Origin: Saprospiraceae bacterium
GTDB taxonomy: Bacteria > Bacteroidota > Bacteroidia > Chitinophagales > Saprospiraceae
Direction: 5' to 3'
Assembly: GCA_027009605.1 (NCBI GenBank)
Contig: JALVCY010000098.1
Location: 1-5,074 of the forward strand
DNA: 5,074 nt
Part shown: in pieces, positions 4,387 to 5,074 of the stretch
How positions within the stretch are numbered: position 1 is the stretch's first letter
Layout of the letters: the number at the start of each line of letters is the position of its first letter
Program-made: the position numbers and the translations under genes
The notes under the pieces: generated by a model
Databases searched by the model: none
The model's input: only the letters and a program-made list of their open reading frames with translations
Told to the model about the DNA's origin: nothing

Positions 4387-5074
4387 GGAGTCAACTCAAC
4401 GGTATAACGAGCAGGCAGCCAAGAGCTTTTTCCCATTGAACGCCGAAGGCAATGAACGGTCTAACGGTATAGCGGTATAACGGTATAACGGGAAGGCAAG
4501 AAAGAAATCTTGATTCTTGAACTTAACGGCTAGGCAGCCAAGAGCGAGTTCCCTTGAACGTCCGAAGGACATTGAACGTCCGAAGGGCAATTTGAACGTC
4601 CGAAGGACAAATTGAACTCCAATAGGTTGATTATCAGCGGTTTCAATTGAACAGTTGAACAGTTGAACGATTGAACAAAATCTCCACCCAGAATAAAATT
4701 TGGCAGTATTACAGCACAATACTTTTAGGAGTCAACTCAACGGTATAACGAGCAGGCAGCCAAGAGCTTTTTCCCTTGAACGCCGAAGGCAATGAACGGT
4801 CTAACGGTATAGCGGTATAACGGTATAACGGGAAGGCAAGAAAGAAATCTTGATTCTTGAACTTAACGGCTAGGCAGCCAAGAGCGAGTTCCCTTGAACG
4901 TCCGAAGGACAAATTGAACTCCAATAGGTTGATTATCAGCGGTTTCAGTTGAACAGTTGAACAGTTGAACGATTGAACAAAATCTCCACCCAGAATAAAA
5001 TTTGGCAGTATTACAGCACAATACTTTTAGGAGCCAACTCAACGGTATAACGAGCAGGCAGCCAAGAGCTTTTT

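Larger units (their letters stand above)
4074..5074. repeat. long tandem repeat array, units of 340, 341 and 302 bp plus a partial fourth
   Basis: Taking GGCAGCCAAGAGC as the phase mark, units span 4074-4413, 4414-4754 and 4755-5056, and a fourth begins at 5057 and leaves the window. The similarity starts slightly earlier, near 4058. Copies differ by only a handful of substitutions, one inserted A (unit 2, near 4435) and a 38-base loss in unit 3. Each unit holds, in order: GGCAGCCAAGAGC, GCCGAAGGC, a GGTATAAC octamer tract, a second GGCAGCCAAGAGC, one to three GTCCGAAGGAC-type hairpins spaced by TTGAAC, an RRTTGAAC octamer tract, and a hairpin near the end. Minus-strand open frames across it are not conserved between units because unit lengths and indels are not multiples of three. 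I regard it as non-coding. Confidence 0.92.

Noticed and set aside
3980..4924. Minus-strand open frames over the array (3980-4378, 4396-4719, 4709-4924), the first two sharing a common N-terminus
   Set aside because: They are translations of the repeat. Unit lengths (340, 341, 302) and indels (1 and 38 bases) break the frame, the C-termini diverge by frameshift, and the peptide simply mirrors octamer tracts.
4074..5074. CRISPR array
   Set aside because: There is no constant 24-40 base repeat alternating with unique spacers. The intervals between hairpins are themselves repeated, and no cas gene is present.
4074..5074. Retron or diversity-generating element
   Set aside because: No reverse transcriptase and no template/variable repeat pair are visible; differences between units are sporadic and not adenine-specific.

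Overview
The window looks like chromosomal DNA from a member of the Bacteroidota. Three things suggest this. A TAnnTTTG-type promoter box sits directly in front of recQ, there is no Shine-Dalgarno sequence at either visible start codon, and RecQ has the long helicase-to-zinc spacer I associate with Bacteroidota. The repeat-rich spacers remind me of Saprospiria-type genomes, but that is only an impression.

Layout, left to right. Positions 1-176 hold the last 57 codons of a gene that resembles a class I SAM-dependent methyltransferase. A 500-base spacer follows (177-676). It contains a 164-bp MITE-like element (200-363) with 12-bp inverted ends, an 8-bp target duplication and an almost fully palindromic body. 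After it come a run of CGAATAC heptamers and a cluster of CAACTAGCGAAGC-type repeats. Positions 677-2590 encode a RecQ-family DNA helicase. It overlaps by 14 bases a GT4-like glycosyltransferase (2577-3671), so the two are probably co-transcribed and translationally coupled. Their functions, DNA repair and cell-surface or glycan synthesis, have no obvious link.

The last 1.4 kb (3672-5074) has no convincing gene and consists of layered repeats. It starts with GTTGAGA-spaced modules, beginning on the glycosyltransferase stop codon. Next is an inverted copy of the repeat cluster found upstream of recQ, so the two-gene unit is bracketed by inverted repeats. A terminator-like hairpin and an octamer tract follow. 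Last is a long tandem array with units of 340, 341 and 302 bp plus the start of a fourth, which runs off the window.

The most notable signal is in these repeats. Several families share one plan: a short linker (CAACT, GTTGAGA, TTGAAC) alternating with tiny palindromes closed by a GAA loop (GCGAAGC, GCCGAAGGC, GTCCGAAGGAC, GCCCGAAGGGC). Stem bases change in pairs, which points to selection or copying of a folded form. No protein that would drive the repeats is visible here, and I see no CRISPR, tRNA, rRNA, phage or defence gene.
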